Shown: positions 9,956 through 19,188 of the stretch, piece after piece
How positions within the stretch are numbered: the stretch's first letter is position 1
How the letters are laid out: each line of letters begins with the position of its first letter
Origin: Phytopythium helicoides
Taxonomy: Eukaryota > Oomycota > Peronosporomycetes > Pythiales > Pythiaceae
Reading direction: 5' to 3'
NCBI GenBank assembly: GCA_024867545.1
Contig: JANFNE010000027.1
Span: 434,001 to 498,000 of the forward strand
DNA length: 64,000 nucleotides
Program-made: the position numbers and the translations under genes
The notes under the pieces: generated by a model
Databases searched by the model: none
Told to the model about the DNA's origin: nothing
What the model saw: the letters and a program-made list of their open reading frames with translations, nothing else

Positions 9956-11086
9956 CCCTCAGCCGCGTGCACCTGCGCAGCACCTCGCCAGTGGCCAAAT
10001 GGCGTGGGACAGCGACCGCCGAGCGGCGATGCGCGCGGCATCGGCGCCGTCGCGTCGTCCGCGGCTTGAGGCACAGGAAACGGCTCTTCCGTGCAGTCGT
10101 TGAACTGAGGAGTGGGCGAGAGCGCGCGGCATACAAAGACCAAGTGCGGCCGGACGGCTTGAATCAGCCTCTGACTCAGAAAGCAGAATCGGGAGTGATG
10201 GTACACTGAGCCGCGCCTTATACTGGCGAATTGCGATTGCGAACCACACCGCGCTTTCTGATACGATGGGCGGAAGATTGGCGCAGCCACACACGCAATT
10301 GCGCTCTCCGGCTCCTGCTGTTTTCCGCCAGGATAGCCATGATCGAGCACTAACATAGACGCACATGTCTACTGCTGCCAGCATGTCGGTGAGCCGTCCA
10401 GTCGCAGCGCTGTCCGAACAACAACAAGCACACCGTTCCGCGCCGCAATTAGCGATGGCGTTCGTTCCGTCGCGATCCCCGAAGCATGTCTTGCTAGAGG
10501 TTGGGTACCATAGAACACCCATGATTCGTCTACAAACGCTACCAACTGGAATTGCCATGTATATCATGTATCAGAGGCAGTTAAATGAAGGCAGATGGCA
10601 GTCGGAACTGGCCACCGCGCTGCGCACATGGGTCAACGACCTCCACGCCCGCCATGCTCGCCGGCCGCGTCATGTGGCCACGGTGGCTATCTGCGGGTCG
10701 CATGGGCAGTTGGAAGCTTCCGCTCGGCCACCATGCTGGATACGCCAGCTCTTCTCATCACCCAGCTGCACGACGTTTTCACCATCACTAGAACTTTTGG
10801 TCTCCGGCTCGCAGCGTGAGCAGCCAGCAAAATCGACAAAGCGCCGGCGAGGAGCGATAGGCGCCTCGCGGAGACGCACGCGAGCACCAATGTCCCATGG
10901 CGGCTTGCTGATGTGTCTACGACTTCAATAGAGAGATCATGCGATGCCACTCAAGTCCGAGCGCTACGTGGCCATCTCGCCAAGAGGGAGGAGCTGCAAG
11001 CACATCAAGACGGAATCGGTTACCTCAGCATCATGATCCTCGACGAAACGTAAACTTCCGACATGATAGACAAGCCAACGGATCAG
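9956..11086. other. 1.1 kb gap before the M1 peptidase pair
   Basis: Frames of up to about 200 codons exist on both strands (for example plus 10365-10931, minus 9959-10567), but none resembles a known protein and they overlap one another. I could not support a gene. The 3' end of the minus-strand M1 peptidase lies at 11087. Confidence 0.5.
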
Positions 11087-13153
11087 CTAGCGGCGCTTCG
11101 TAAGCGCAAGGCCAGTCACGACTACAGCGCCGATGATCGCGGCGGCAGCTAGAGGCGAGTAGCCAGCGTACTCCGCTGGAATGCCCAGCCACTGAGCGAA
11201 CACACCGTTGAAGTCGCCGCTGTACGGACCACCAGACCCGTGCGCCACTACCTTCTTCGTCGTAGACGTAGACGTCGCACCGAGAGCAGCGTCCAGGTCG
11301 CGCTGGATCATCTTGGCCGCGATCGGGTGGTACAGCGACTTGCACTCGCCAAACAGACGAATCGCCTCCGCCGCGCCAAGCGTCTTGGCCAAGTCGCGGA
11401 ACAACGGACGAATGAACTTCATGCGACCCTGCTCCTTCAGGAACGCCAACGTCTCCTGCACAAACCGCGTGTCGCCAGATCGCAGCGCCAGCGTGTACCA
11501 TCGGAACCGCAGCTCCGAGTTGTGCGTCGTCGTCAAGTGCTTGTGACCGAACGCGTCGATGGCATCGAGATGACCCGCAGAGAACGCGATCGAGTGCTCC
11601 GACTGCTTCAACAGCAGCGTGTCCAGCATCAAGATCCACAGCGTCGCAGACCACTTCTTCACAGCACTCTGCGTCACCGCTTGCCACTTGGACGAGTCGG
11701 ACCCCGCAGCCATCTCGGCAGCCAGCGTCAGCGCCTGGTTCGCCAGCGTCGTGTCAAACTTGTTGGTCACGACCGGCATGCCAGGCGAGTAGAACCACTT
11801 GTCCCATTCGATGACGGCGATCTCCTTCTTCTTGTCCACGTTTTGCGTGAAGTACGTGATGAAGAAATCCTTGAAATCGTCCGACGTGAGCGTCTTGAAC
11901 TTGAACGCTTGGATGTAGGCACGCGCGAACTCGTCAAAGACTTCGTGGCCGCCGACAACGGTGGAGAGGTAGTGTAGGAAGTTGAATCCCTTCTCGTACG
12001 GGATCGACGAGAACACATCGTCGGGGTCGATGCCATCCGAGTCAGGAACGAGGTGCGTGTACGGGTGCGAAGCACCAAAGTCTTCGACAGACTCGAACAG
12101 ATCGCGCAGTCCCATGGTGGCCTTGAGGTCGTACACCTTCGGGTCGTTGTAAATGCGCGTCTGGATCTTGCGCTCCAGCCACATCGTCCAGCCCTCATTC
12201 AGCCAAAAGTCCTTCCACGTGCGGTTCGTCACCAGGTTCCCCGTCCACGAATGCGCGATTTCGTGCGCCACGACATCCGCCAGCGAACGATCGCCCGCCA
12301 ACAGCGTCGGCGTCACGAACGTCAAACAAGGGTTCTCCATGCCGCCGTACGGGAACGACGGCGGCAGACACACGAGGTCGTACCGCTTCCACACGTACTC
12401 CTGTCCCGTGATCTCCTCGGCATGCTGCAAAAACGCCTCCGTCTGCGCGAACTCGTGCGCAGCCTTGGTCACCACCGTCGGCTCGGCCCACACGCGGCTG
12501 CGCGGACCCAGGTCGACGCTCTCGAGGCGACCAGCCGCGATTGCCAGCAGGTACGACGGGATGGGGACGTCCTGACGGAACGACACCTTCTGCGTGCCGT
12601 GGTGCTCGTCGCGCTTGGCGTGTCCGTGCGCGATGGCGCTCAGCAGACACGTGCACCAGTCGGGCACCTCGACCGTGGCCGCGTACGTGAACTTGCAGGA
12701 AGGCGTGTCGGGGCACGGCACGATGGAGCGCGCGTGGATGGCCTGGCACTGCGTGAACAGGTACGGGTGCGTCTTACCGGCCGTGAGCTCGCTGGGCAGC
12801 CACTGCAGGCCGCTGGACGCGCTGGTGGTCGCGTACTCGACGCGCACGCGCGTGGCCTCTGGCGCGATGGCGATGACGAGCGCGCGGCCGAAGACCGGGT
12901 GCTCGTCGGCCAGGTGGAAGTCTGCGGGTCGTCCGTCCACGGTGGCTCCCGTCACCTCGAGGTGGTGCGTGTCGAGCACCAGCACGGGCTTGTCGGTGGG
13001 CGCCTTGGGCGTGTAGGAGAACGAGTACTCGGCCGAGCCGCGCAGCTGCTGGCGCGCAAAGTCGACGCTGACGACCCAGTGCAGGTGCGAGAACGCCACC
13101 TCGTCCAGGTTGGCGTACGAGTGCGCCGAGAGCGACCGAGCGCCGCCGCACAT
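11087..13153 (-). CDS. LTA4H-type M1 zinc aminopeptidase, copy A, with C-terminal membrane tail
   Basis: 688-aa intronless gluzincin of the leukotriene A4 hydrolase/aminopeptidase B branch of family M1. The N-terminal beta domain is about residues 12-215. The exopeptidase motif is PYGGMENP (269-275). The zinc site is HEIAH...E: H297, E298 and H301 with E320 in WLNEG. A YEKG tyrosine, the usual transition-state stabiliser, follows in SSIPYEKGF, and then the helical C-terminal domain. WTGNLVTNRTWKDFWLNEG is LTA4H-like rather than APN-like. Unlike classical soluble LTA4H (about 610 aa), the protein continues through a Ser/Thr-rich linker into a hydrophobic segment (AAAAIIGAVVVTGLAL) and ends TKRR, a likely tail anchor. 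It is head to head with a near-identical copy at 13711. The start is the ATG shared by both copies. Confidence 0.95.
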   Translation of the reverse strand: MCGGARSLSAHSYANLDEVAFSHLHWVVSVDFARQQLRGSAEYSFSYTPKAPTDKPVLVLDTHHLEVTGATVDGRPADFHLADEHPVFGRALVIAIAPEATRVRVEYATTSASSGLQWLPSELTAGKTHPYLFTQCQAIHARSIVPCPDTPSCKFTYAATVEVPDWCTCLLSAIAHGHAKRDEHHGTQKVSFRQDVPIPSYLLAIAAGRLESVDLGPRSRVWAEPTVVTKAAHEFAQTEAFLQHAEEITGQEYVWKRYDLVCLPPSFPYGGMENPCLTFVTPTLLAGDRSLADVVAHEIAHSWTGNLVTNRTWKDFWLNEGWTMWLERKIQTRIYNDPKVYDLKATMGLRDLFESVEDFGASHPYTHLVPDSDGIDPDDVFSSIPYEKGFNFLHYLSTVVGGHEVFDEFARAYIQAFKFKTLTSDDFKDFFITYFTQNVDKKKEIAVIEWDKWFYSPGMPVVTNKFDTTLANQALTLAAEMAAGSDSSKWQAVTQSAVKKWSATLWILMLDTLLLKQSEHSIAFSAGHLDAIDAFGHKHLTTTHNSELRFRWYTLALRSGDTRFVQETLAFLKEQGRMKFIRPLFRDLAKTLGAAEAIRLFGECKSLYHPIAAKMIQRDLDAALGATSTSTTKKVVAHGSGGPYSGDFNGVFAQWLGIPAEYAGYSPLAAAAIIGAVVVTGLALTKRR

Positions 13154-13710
13154 GGTCGAGAGGGGGAGCTGGGGGAGGAGGGAGCAGGAGCTGGGGACGT
13201 GGGCGAGTGCGGAGCCGCGGGCGCTGGCGCTGAATGCGAGCGAGTGGCGGGCAGAGAAGCAGCGAGCGCGGCGCGGGCGGGCGGGTGAAGGAGTGTCGAC
13301 GAGCGGGGGTGGCCGCTCTTTCTCGCGATGCGCAGCATCGGTTTACCGCGTGGTTTGGAGCTTGGCGCGTTTTGGCACCTTATACTGTAGTCTATGCGGT
13401 TAATAGTATCATTATTTGGAACTTTATGTTTTCAAAATATGACGTATCTAGCCGTATATTGAGTATATATAACAGATAGAGATGGGAAGATACCCAGCGT
13501 ACACATTAGTGGCCACAAAATATCTACACTTCTTTGTCGCCGCTATTGATGCGCGATCAATACAAAAACATACTCCAACCAAGTCGTTTGTGGACCGCTT
13601 CAAGTGTCAAAACCCGGTGGATACCTGAAAGAGGTCGCGCGTGACAGCTCACTTTCCAGACCGACGACAGGGCCGAAGCTCTCCTCCTCCCCCAGCTCCC
13701 CCTCTCGACC
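13154..13710. promoter_or_regulatory. Shared divergent promoter region and AT-rich spacer of the M1 pair
   Basis: 557 bp separate the two start codons. The outermost 27 bp on each side are the same pyrimidine-rich leader (CCCCAGCTCCCCCTCTCGAC just before each ATG), so both copies keep the same 5' leader. The centre (about 13375-13570) is clearly AT-richer than surrounding DNA, with TATATATAACA near 13463. No gene lies in it. Confidence 0.6.
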
Positions 13711-15774
13711 ATGTGCGGCGGCGCTCGGTCGCTCTCGGCGCACTCGTACGCCAACCTGGACGAGGTGGCGTTCTCGCACCTGCACTGGGTCGTCAGCGTC
13801 GACTTCGCGCGCCAGCAGCTGCGCGGATCGGCCGAGTACTCGTTCTCCTACACGCCCAAGGCGCCCACCGACAAGCCCGTGCTGGTGCTCGACACGCACC
13901 ACCTGGAGGTGACGGGCGCCACCGTGGACGGACGACCCGCAGACTTCCACCTGGCCGACGAGCACCCGGTCTTCGGCCGCGCGCTCGTCATCGCCATCGC
14001 GCCAGAGGCCACGCGCGTGCGCGTCGAGTACGCGACCACCAGCGCGTCCAGCGGCCTGCAGTGGCTGCCCAGCGAGCTCACGGCCGGCAAGACGCACCCG
14101 TACCTGTTCACGCAGTGCCAGGCCATCCACGCGCGCTCCATCGTGCCGTGCCCCGACACGCCTTCCTGCAAGTTCACGTACGCGGCCACGGTCGAGGTGC
14201 CCGACTGGTGCACGTGTCTGCTGAGCGCCATCGCACACGGACACGCCAAGCGCGACGAGCACCACGGCACGCAAAAGGTGTCGTTCCGCCAGGACGTCCC
14301 CATCCCGTCGTACCTGCTGGCGATCGCGGCCGGTCGCCTCGAGAGCGTCGACCTGGGTCCGCGCAGCCGCGTGTGGGCCGAGCCGACGGTGGTGACCAAG
14401 GCTGCGCACGAGTTTGCTCAGACGGAGGCGTTTTTGCAACATGCTGAGGAGATCACGGGTCAGGAGTATGTGTGGAAGCGGTATGACCTCGTATGTTTGC
14501 CGCCGTCGTTCCCGTATGGCGGCATGGAGAACCCTTGTTTGACGTTTGTGACACCGACGCTGTTGGCGGGTGATCGTTCGCTGGCGGACGTTGTGGCGCA
14601 CGAGATTTCTCATTCTTGGACGGGAAACCTGGTGACGAACCGCACGTGGAAGGACTTTTGGCTGAACGAGGGCTGGACGATGTGGCTGGAGCGCAAGATC
14701 CAGACGCGCATCTACAATGACCCGAAGGTGTACGACCTCAAGGCTACCATGGGACTGCGAGCACTCGTAGAATCAGTTGAGGGATATGGCGCTACTCATC
14801 CCTACACACACCTGGTTCCTGACTCGGACGGCATCGACCCTGACGATGTGTTCTCATCAATCCCGTACGAGAAGGGATTCAACTTCCTACACTACCTCTC
14901 CACCGTTGTTGGCGGTCACGAAGTCTTTGACGAGTTCGCGCGTGCCTACATCCAAGCGTTCAAGTTCAAGACGCTCACGTCGGACGATTTCAAGGATTTC
15001 TTCATCACGTACTTCACGCAGAACGTGGACAAGAAGAAGGAGATCGCCGTCATCGAATGGGACAAGTGGTTCTACTCGCCTGGCATGCCGGTCGTGACCA
15101 ACAAGTTTGACACGACGCTGACGAATCAGGCGCTGACGCTGGCTGCCGAGATGGCTGCGGGGTCTGACTCGTCCAAGTGGCAAGCGGTGACGCAGAGTGC
15201 TGTGAAGAAGTGGTCTGCGACGCTGTGGATCTTGATGCTGGACACGCTGCTGTTGAAGCAGTCGGAGCACTCGATCGCGTTCTCTGCGAGTCATCTCGAT
15301 GCCATCGACGCGTTCGGTCACAAGCACTTGACGACGACGCACAACTCGGAGCTGCGGTTCCGATGGTACACGCTGGCGCTGCGATCTGGCGACACGCGGT
15401 TTGTGCAGGAGACGTTGGCGTTCCTGAAGGAGCAGGGCCGTATGAAGTTCATTCGTCCGTTGTTCCGCGACATGGCCAAGACGCTTGGCGCGGCGGAGGC
15501 GATTCGTCTGTTTGGCGAGTGCAAGTCGCTGTACCACCCGATCGCGGCCAAGATGATCCAGCGGGACCTGGACGCTGCTCTCGGCGCGACGTCTACGTCG
15601 ACGACGAAGAAGGTGGTGGCGCACGGGTCTGGTGGTCCGTACAGCGGCGACTTCAATGGTGTGTTCGCTCAGTGGCTGGGCATTCCAGCGGAGTACGCTG
15701 GCTACTCGCCTCTAGCTGCCGCCGCGATCATCGGCGCTGTAGTCGTGACCGGTCTGGCGCTCCGACGCCGCTGA
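13711..15774 (+). CDS. LTA4H-type M1 zinc aminopeptidase, copy B, with C-terminal membrane tail
   Basis: 687-aa near-duplicate of copy A with all catalytic residues intact: GGMEN, HEISH with the distal Glu in WLNEG (the one change inside the motif, A to S, matches the Ser found in animal LTA4H), and YEKG. The C-terminal hydrophobic helix is kept and ends LALRRR instead of LALTKRR. Differences are not uniform. Residues 351-362 carry five replacements with many silent changes in the same bases (about 14759-14830), while flanking stretches are almost identical to copy A, as expected from gene conversion. Likely the same substrate range as copy A, trimming of short peptides. Epoxide hydrolase activity cannot be inferred. 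Confidence 0.95.
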   Translation: MCGGARSLSAHSYANLDEVAFSHLHWVVSVDFARQQLRGSAEYSFSYTPKAPTDKPVLVLDTHHLEVTGATVDGRPADFHLADEHPVFGRALVIAIAPEATRVRVEYATTSASSGLQWLPSELTAGKTHPYLFTQCQAIHARSIVPCPDTPSCKFTYAATVEVPDWCTCLLSAIAHGHAKRDEHHGTQKVSFRQDVPIPSYLLAIAAGRLESVDLGPRSRVWAEPTVVTKAAHEFAQTEAFLQHAEEITGQEYVWKRYDLVCLPPSFPYGGMENPCLTFVTPTLLAGDRSLADVVAHEISHSWTGNLVTNRTWKDFWLNEGWTMWLERKIQTRIYNDPKVYDLKATMGLRALVESVEGYGATHPYTHLVPDSDGIDPDDVFSSIPYEKGFNFLHYLSTVVGGHEVFDEFARAYIQAFKFKTLTSDDFKDFFITYFTQNVDKKKEIAVIEWDKWFYSPGMPVVTNKFDTTLTNQALTLAAEMAAGSDSSKWQAVTQSAVKKWSATLWILMLDTLLLKQSEHSIAFSASHLDAIDAFGHKHLTTTHNSELRFRWYTLALRSGDTRFVQETLAFLKEQGRMKFIRPLFRDMAKTLGAAEAIRLFGECKSLYHPIAAKMIQRDLDAALGATSTSTTKKVVAHGSGGPYSGDFNGVFAQWLGIPAEYAGYSPLAAAAIIGAVVVTGLALRRR

Positions 15775-15952
15775 TGAACCACAGTTTAAGCAGCTCTGCT
15801 CGCCAGGGCTCGCACGTACTAATGAATGCAAGCGACTCACCTCCTGACCCGGTCAGCGCCTGGCGCTCGTGATGTGCAATCCTGACCGCAATCCCGTCTC
15901 CTACAGCATACGAGTCGCTGACGCGCCGCGTTTCCCACTTCGCCTCCTCGAG

Positions 15953-17236
15953 ATGAGCGCGCGCCGCTGGCTGCCGCTGCTCTCTCTCGTCGCGCGCCTC
16001 GCGCTACTGGGGGCGGACGACTGGGCGAGCGCGCGCGCCGTCTGTCGCTGCTGGCGCTCGCGCGTGGACGCCGTGGCGCTGGCGCGTCGCTCGCTGCTGC
16101 TGACAAGCGACGCGTGCGTGGCGCACCGCGTGCCCAAGAGGTCGGAGCGTCCGGAGCGGCTGCGTGCGGTGCTCGAGCGGTGCCAGGCGGCGTTTCCGGG
16201 GCTGCAGGTGGTGAGCGAGCTCCCGCTGGCCTCGGACGAGCAGCTGCTGCGCTTCCACGGCTCGGCGCAGCTCGACATGCTGCAGCGCATGAGCGACAAG
16301 ATCGAGCGCAGCATGGCGGCGCTGGAGCGGATCCGAGAGGCCTCGCCGGTGGAGAGGGAACCCGAGCCAGAGCGGCCGATGTCCCCGCACAGACGCTTCG
16401 GAGGCAAGACCATCTCCAAGGAGCAGTACTACGCGCAGTTCGAGTTCGTCGAGATGGACGACGACACGAGCATGATGCGCAGGACGCTGACGGCTGCACG
16501 GACCGCGGCTGGAGGCGTATGTCTCGCGATCGACAGGGTCATGACGTCTCCGAACCCGCAGAGTGAAGATGAAGCTGTGAACGCGTTCTGCGTCGTGCGA
16601 CCGCCTGGACACCACGCCGAGCCGAGCCGAGCCATGGGTTTTTGCTTCGTCAACAATGTCGGCGTCGGGGCCTTCCACGCGATCGATCGCCACGGACTGG
16701 AGCGCGTCGCCATCATCGACTTCGACGCACACCATGGCAATGGTACGCAGAAGCGCGTTGAGAGTGAGCCACGAATCCTGTATGTATCGCTGCATCAAGC
16801 ACCGTTCTTTCCTGGTACTGGAGCCTCAGACGAGGTTGGCGAGCACGGCAACGTCCTCAACATCCCGTTACCTGCTCGAACGAACTCGACAAGGTACCGA
16901 AAGCATTTCCTGGCCAAGGTGTGGCCCAAGGTGGCGCAGTTCCAACCGCAGCTATTGCTGGTGTCGGCTGGCTTTGACGGGCATGCGAAGGACACGCTAT
17001 CCGAACTGAGACTGGACGCGAGCGACTACTACTGGATCACGAGCGAGATCACCAAGATGGCTTGGGCCTATTGCAGGGGGCGAGTGGTTTCCGTACTCGA
17101 AGGTGGGTATAATCTTCGCGCGCTAGCCGATAGCACCGAGCAGCACGTGTCTGCACTCATCCACGGATCGGTACCGTCTCCAAGGGTTGAGCTGCGCGCT
17201 GATGTAGACATCGTCAGCGTTGAGAGCGTGCCGTGA
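15953..17236 (+). CDS. Class II-type histone deacetylase with F-box-like N-terminus
   Basis: Zinc-dependent deacetylase removing acetyl groups from lysines. From ATG 15953 (frame open from 15869) the product is 427 aa. The catalytic domain carries the family motifs: PPGHHAE (about 16600), GFCFVNN, IIDFDAHHGNGTQ (metal ligands Asp and His), SAGFDGHAKD, and LEGGYN near the end. It resembles the plant HDA-type and bacterial class II group. Upstream, residues 5-50 (RWLPLLSL...LGADDW...AVCRCWRSRVD) match the F-box pattern of LP, hydrophobic spacing, D, VCRxWR, which would link the enzyme to SCF ubiquitin ligases. About 75 residues of charged linker (SHRRFGGK..., EFVEMDDD) interrupt the deacetylase N-terminal part. 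I prefer the second ATG because the first adds only a featureless 28-residue leader. The HDAC call is firm; the F-box call is an inference from pattern. Confidence 0.93.
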   Translation: MSARRWLPLLSLVARLALLGADDWASARAVCRCWRSRVDAVALARRSLLLTSDACVAHRVPKRSERPERLRAVLERCQAAFPGLQVVSELPLASDEQLLRFHGSAQLDMLQRMSDKIERSMAALERIREASPVEREPEPERPMSPHRRFGGKTISKEQYYAQFEFVEMDDDTSMMRRTLTAARTAAGGVCLAIDRVMTSPNPQSEDEAVNAFCVVRPPGHHAEPSRAMGFCFVNNVGVGAFHAIDRHGLERVAIIDFDAHHGNGTQKRVESEPRILYVSLHQAPFFPGTGASDEVGEHGNVLNIPLPARTNSTRYRKHFLAKVWPKVAQFQPQLLLVSAGFDGHAKDTLSELRLDASDYYWITSEITKMAWAYCRGRVVSVLEGGYNLRALADSTEQHVSALIHGSVPSPRVELRADVDIVSVESVP

Positions 17237-17362
17237 GTTTTGCAACGAGATTGTAGAGGTGCATGTTGTGTTGTATAGTAGGCATGATCAGACTAACTAG
17301 AGGCATGTCAACGAAGTGAGTCAAAGCGATATGACTAGGATGCTTCTTGTCCTTCGCCTAGC

Positions 17363-18242
17363 TCACTTTGGGGCGGCAAGCAATGCCTCGAGGCTCGCCT
17401 TGAGTTGGTCATTGGCCTTTCGCAGCGTCTCAACCTCTTCCTGGTGCTTCTTCTCATCTTGACCACGGCGTTCGTCTTCACGACGAGCAACGGCCTCACA
17501 GCGCGTGCCGAGCTCCTCAATCTGAGCCGACAACTCGCGCTCGTCAGCCTCAAGCTGCCGGATCGCGTGCTCAGCCTCCATCTTCTTCTGCTCAGCCATG
17601 AGCGCCTTGCGCATGCCGAACGCAATGCTCGACTCGTACAGCGTCTGATACGCGGCAATGGTCATGCGGGCTTCATCTCGCACTCTCAGTAGCATCAGTC
17701 CACGCTCGGAGCAGTTGATGGTGATCTGTCGGATGAGTTCGTCTGGCATCAAGGGTGTTAGTGATGTCGTTCTCATGCATGGGGTTCATCGCTGTGGACA
17801 CACCGAAGCACTGCGCGTAGAGCTCCTCTCTCACGGGACAGATGCCAGTCTCTCTGGCTTGTCGCTGCTGCAGCCTCAGGTCAAGCTGCTCCTGCAGATT
17901 GACGACGTCGAGTCGCGTGGCGGGCGTGCTGGACACGTACTGCACCCACAGCTGACCGTCCTCGGTCCATTCCTTTGGCGGTAGGATGGAGTTGAGGATG
18001 TCCTCCGTCTGGGACTGGGCCTGCGAGTTGCTTCCCGTGAACACCGTGGGTTTGGGCTTGACGGGCGACGGGGGAGAGGTTGCCGACGCCGAAGGTCCCG
18101 CGTCCTGGTTGTTCCCCGGAGGTACGGGCTGAACGGCCGCTGCCCCTGGCTTGCTCTTCTTGCCCTTGAGCGCCTTCTCCTTGGTCGTGCTCACCAGGAT
18201 CGGGTTGTTGTACTTGACCAGCGAGCTCTGCGGCGGTATCAT
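17363..18242 (-). CDS. DNALI1: Inner-arm axonemal dynein light chain p28 (DNALI1), two exons
   Basis: Structural light chain of inner dynein arms of motile flagella, here implying flagellated cells. Spliced model: complement of 17363..17742 and 17804..18242, 819 nt, 272 aa, close to the family length of about 250-260. Exon 1 carries the N-terminal PPQSSLVKYNNPILV and LPPKEWTEDGQLWVQYVS, ending EELYAQCF. Exon 2 resumes at DELIRQITINCSERGLMLLR, then TIAAYQTLYESS and a long coiled coil (QKKMEAEHAIRQLEADERE to the end). The 61-nt intron has GT-AG ends (donor GTGTGT, acceptor GCCAG) and splits the Asp codon after its first base. The start at 18242 is the first ATG before the conserved N-terminus. 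A CTG/CAG triplet run lies just upstream in the leader and is not coding. It is divergent from the ubiquitin-like gene 119 bp away. Confidence 0.95.
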
Positions 18243-18250
18243 GTCGTCAA

Positions 18251-18275
18251 GCAGCAGCAGCAGCAGCAGCAGCAG
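18251..18275. repeat. CAG/CTG trinucleotide repeat in the DNALI1 leader
   Basis: About eight uninterrupted CAG units (CTG as read on the DNALI1 strand), starting 9 bp upstream of the DNALI1 ATG and lying between the two divergent genes. Confidence 0.9.
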
Positions 18276-18361
18276 TTGGTGGTCCAAGGCGTTGTGTCAT
18301 TGCGCATGTTGAAGCCATCGCGTCGCCACGACCTTTCACGCCCCACCACCGCGTCCGCAGG

Positions 18362-18963
18362 ATGTATACGCCCCCCCCTAGCGTACCGTGCCCGCCGGAG
18401 GCATACGTCCGCGCGGGGCCAAAAGGTCTCCGATTCACATTGGCGCCAAGCGGCGAGATGATCCCGTACGTGCGCGTCAAGCGCCGCAACCAGACCGTGT
18501 TCGTGGACGTGCAGCTGTCGGACACGTTCCTGAGCGTCAAGGAGAAGCTGGGCGCGCTCTTCGGGCTGCCGGCGAGCAGCATCCAGCTGTGGCAGGGGCT
18601 CAACCAGGCGCGTCTTGCTGTCTCTCGAGTCTCTGCGGTGGCACTTTGGGGGCTGACGCTCGCTCGCGCTGCGCAGAAGGAGAGCAAGGAGTTCTCGGAC
18701 GTCGCCACGCTGGCCGACCACGACGTACAGAACGACGCCGTGCTCTACATGTGCTGGAAGAAGGAGAGTGCGTGCCCACCCGCTCGATGCCGCTGACTCG
18801 GTGAAGCACTCCCCGACGCCGACGCTAACGCTCTGTCTGTGCTCGCCACCGATCTCAACGTGAACGACTGCAAACAGACTCGGACCAGTGGGAGGAGCTC
18901 AGCGTCGCCAAGGTCGAGGCCATGGACGTGGACGCCGCTGCAGGCGCCAAGGCCGACGCCTAG
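18362..18963 (+). CDS. Ubiquitin-like domain protein (elongin-B-like), spliced
   Basis: Small protein with a beta-grasp ubiquitin-like fold: YVRVKRRNQTVFVDVQLSDT, then FLSVKEKLGALFGLPASSIQLW and TLADHDVQNDAVLYMCWKKE, the classic order of strand, helix and L/I-rich strands with a TLAD...NDAVLY end. It ends WEELSVAKVEAMDVD. The last intron is secure: 18768-18877, donor GTGCGT, acceptor AACAG, giving KKE-N-SDQWEEL and a stop at 18963. A second intron at 18620-18676 (57 nt, GTCTCT...GCGCAG, phase 0) would remove a segment that interrupts the fold; it is a multiple of three without a stop, so retention cannot be excluded. With both removed the protein is 144 aa. I cannot choose between elongin B and another UBL protein. 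Confidence 0.72.
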
Positions 18964-19188
18964 CGCCGCCGCCAGCCCTTTCTTCGCAGTAATACACCGC
19001 CGAGCGCCGCCACAGACCCCACACAGGCCTCTGGACGAGCGCTCGGCCCCTTTTGATGCCTTCCACGCCGCCCCCAGCGCTCCACGGCCTCTCCATGGCC
19101 AGCATGAGCACATTTCGCCCCTATCCTGTCCCGTTAAGCTGTATACGACAGCTTAATTATGCTACAGGTCACTATCCATTGGACCAGC

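Larger units (their letters stand above)
11087..15774. repeat. Inverted duplication of the M1 aminopeptidase gene
   Basis: Left arm about 11087-13181 (minus) and right arm about 13683-15774 (plus) are near-identical reverse complements covering the whole coding sequence plus only about 27 bp upstream of each ATG. The central spacer is about 500 bp and AT-rich. Homology stops close to both gene ends. From the two translations I count about ten amino-acid differences over 687 residues, half of them clustered in one 12-residue stretch. Confidence 0.93.

Noticed and set aside
9407..10069. 220-codon plus-strand frame opposite the 9458-9955 gene
   Set aside because: Runs of Leu/Arg/Ala typical of an antisense shadow, and no recognisable feature.
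10365..10931. 188-codon plus-strand frame
   Set aside because: No signal, domain or composition typical of the neighbours; overlaps other open frames on both strands.
11240..15624. Long antisense frames opposite both M1 genes (Arg/Leu/His-rich, up to 411 codons)
   Set aside because: GC-rich third positions make antisense frames open; they mirror each other only because the genes do, and match no family.
18243..18287. Poly-leucine leader for DNALI1
   Set aside because: Comes from translating the CTG repeat upstream from a non-ATG codon; the conserved N-terminus starts at ATG 18242.
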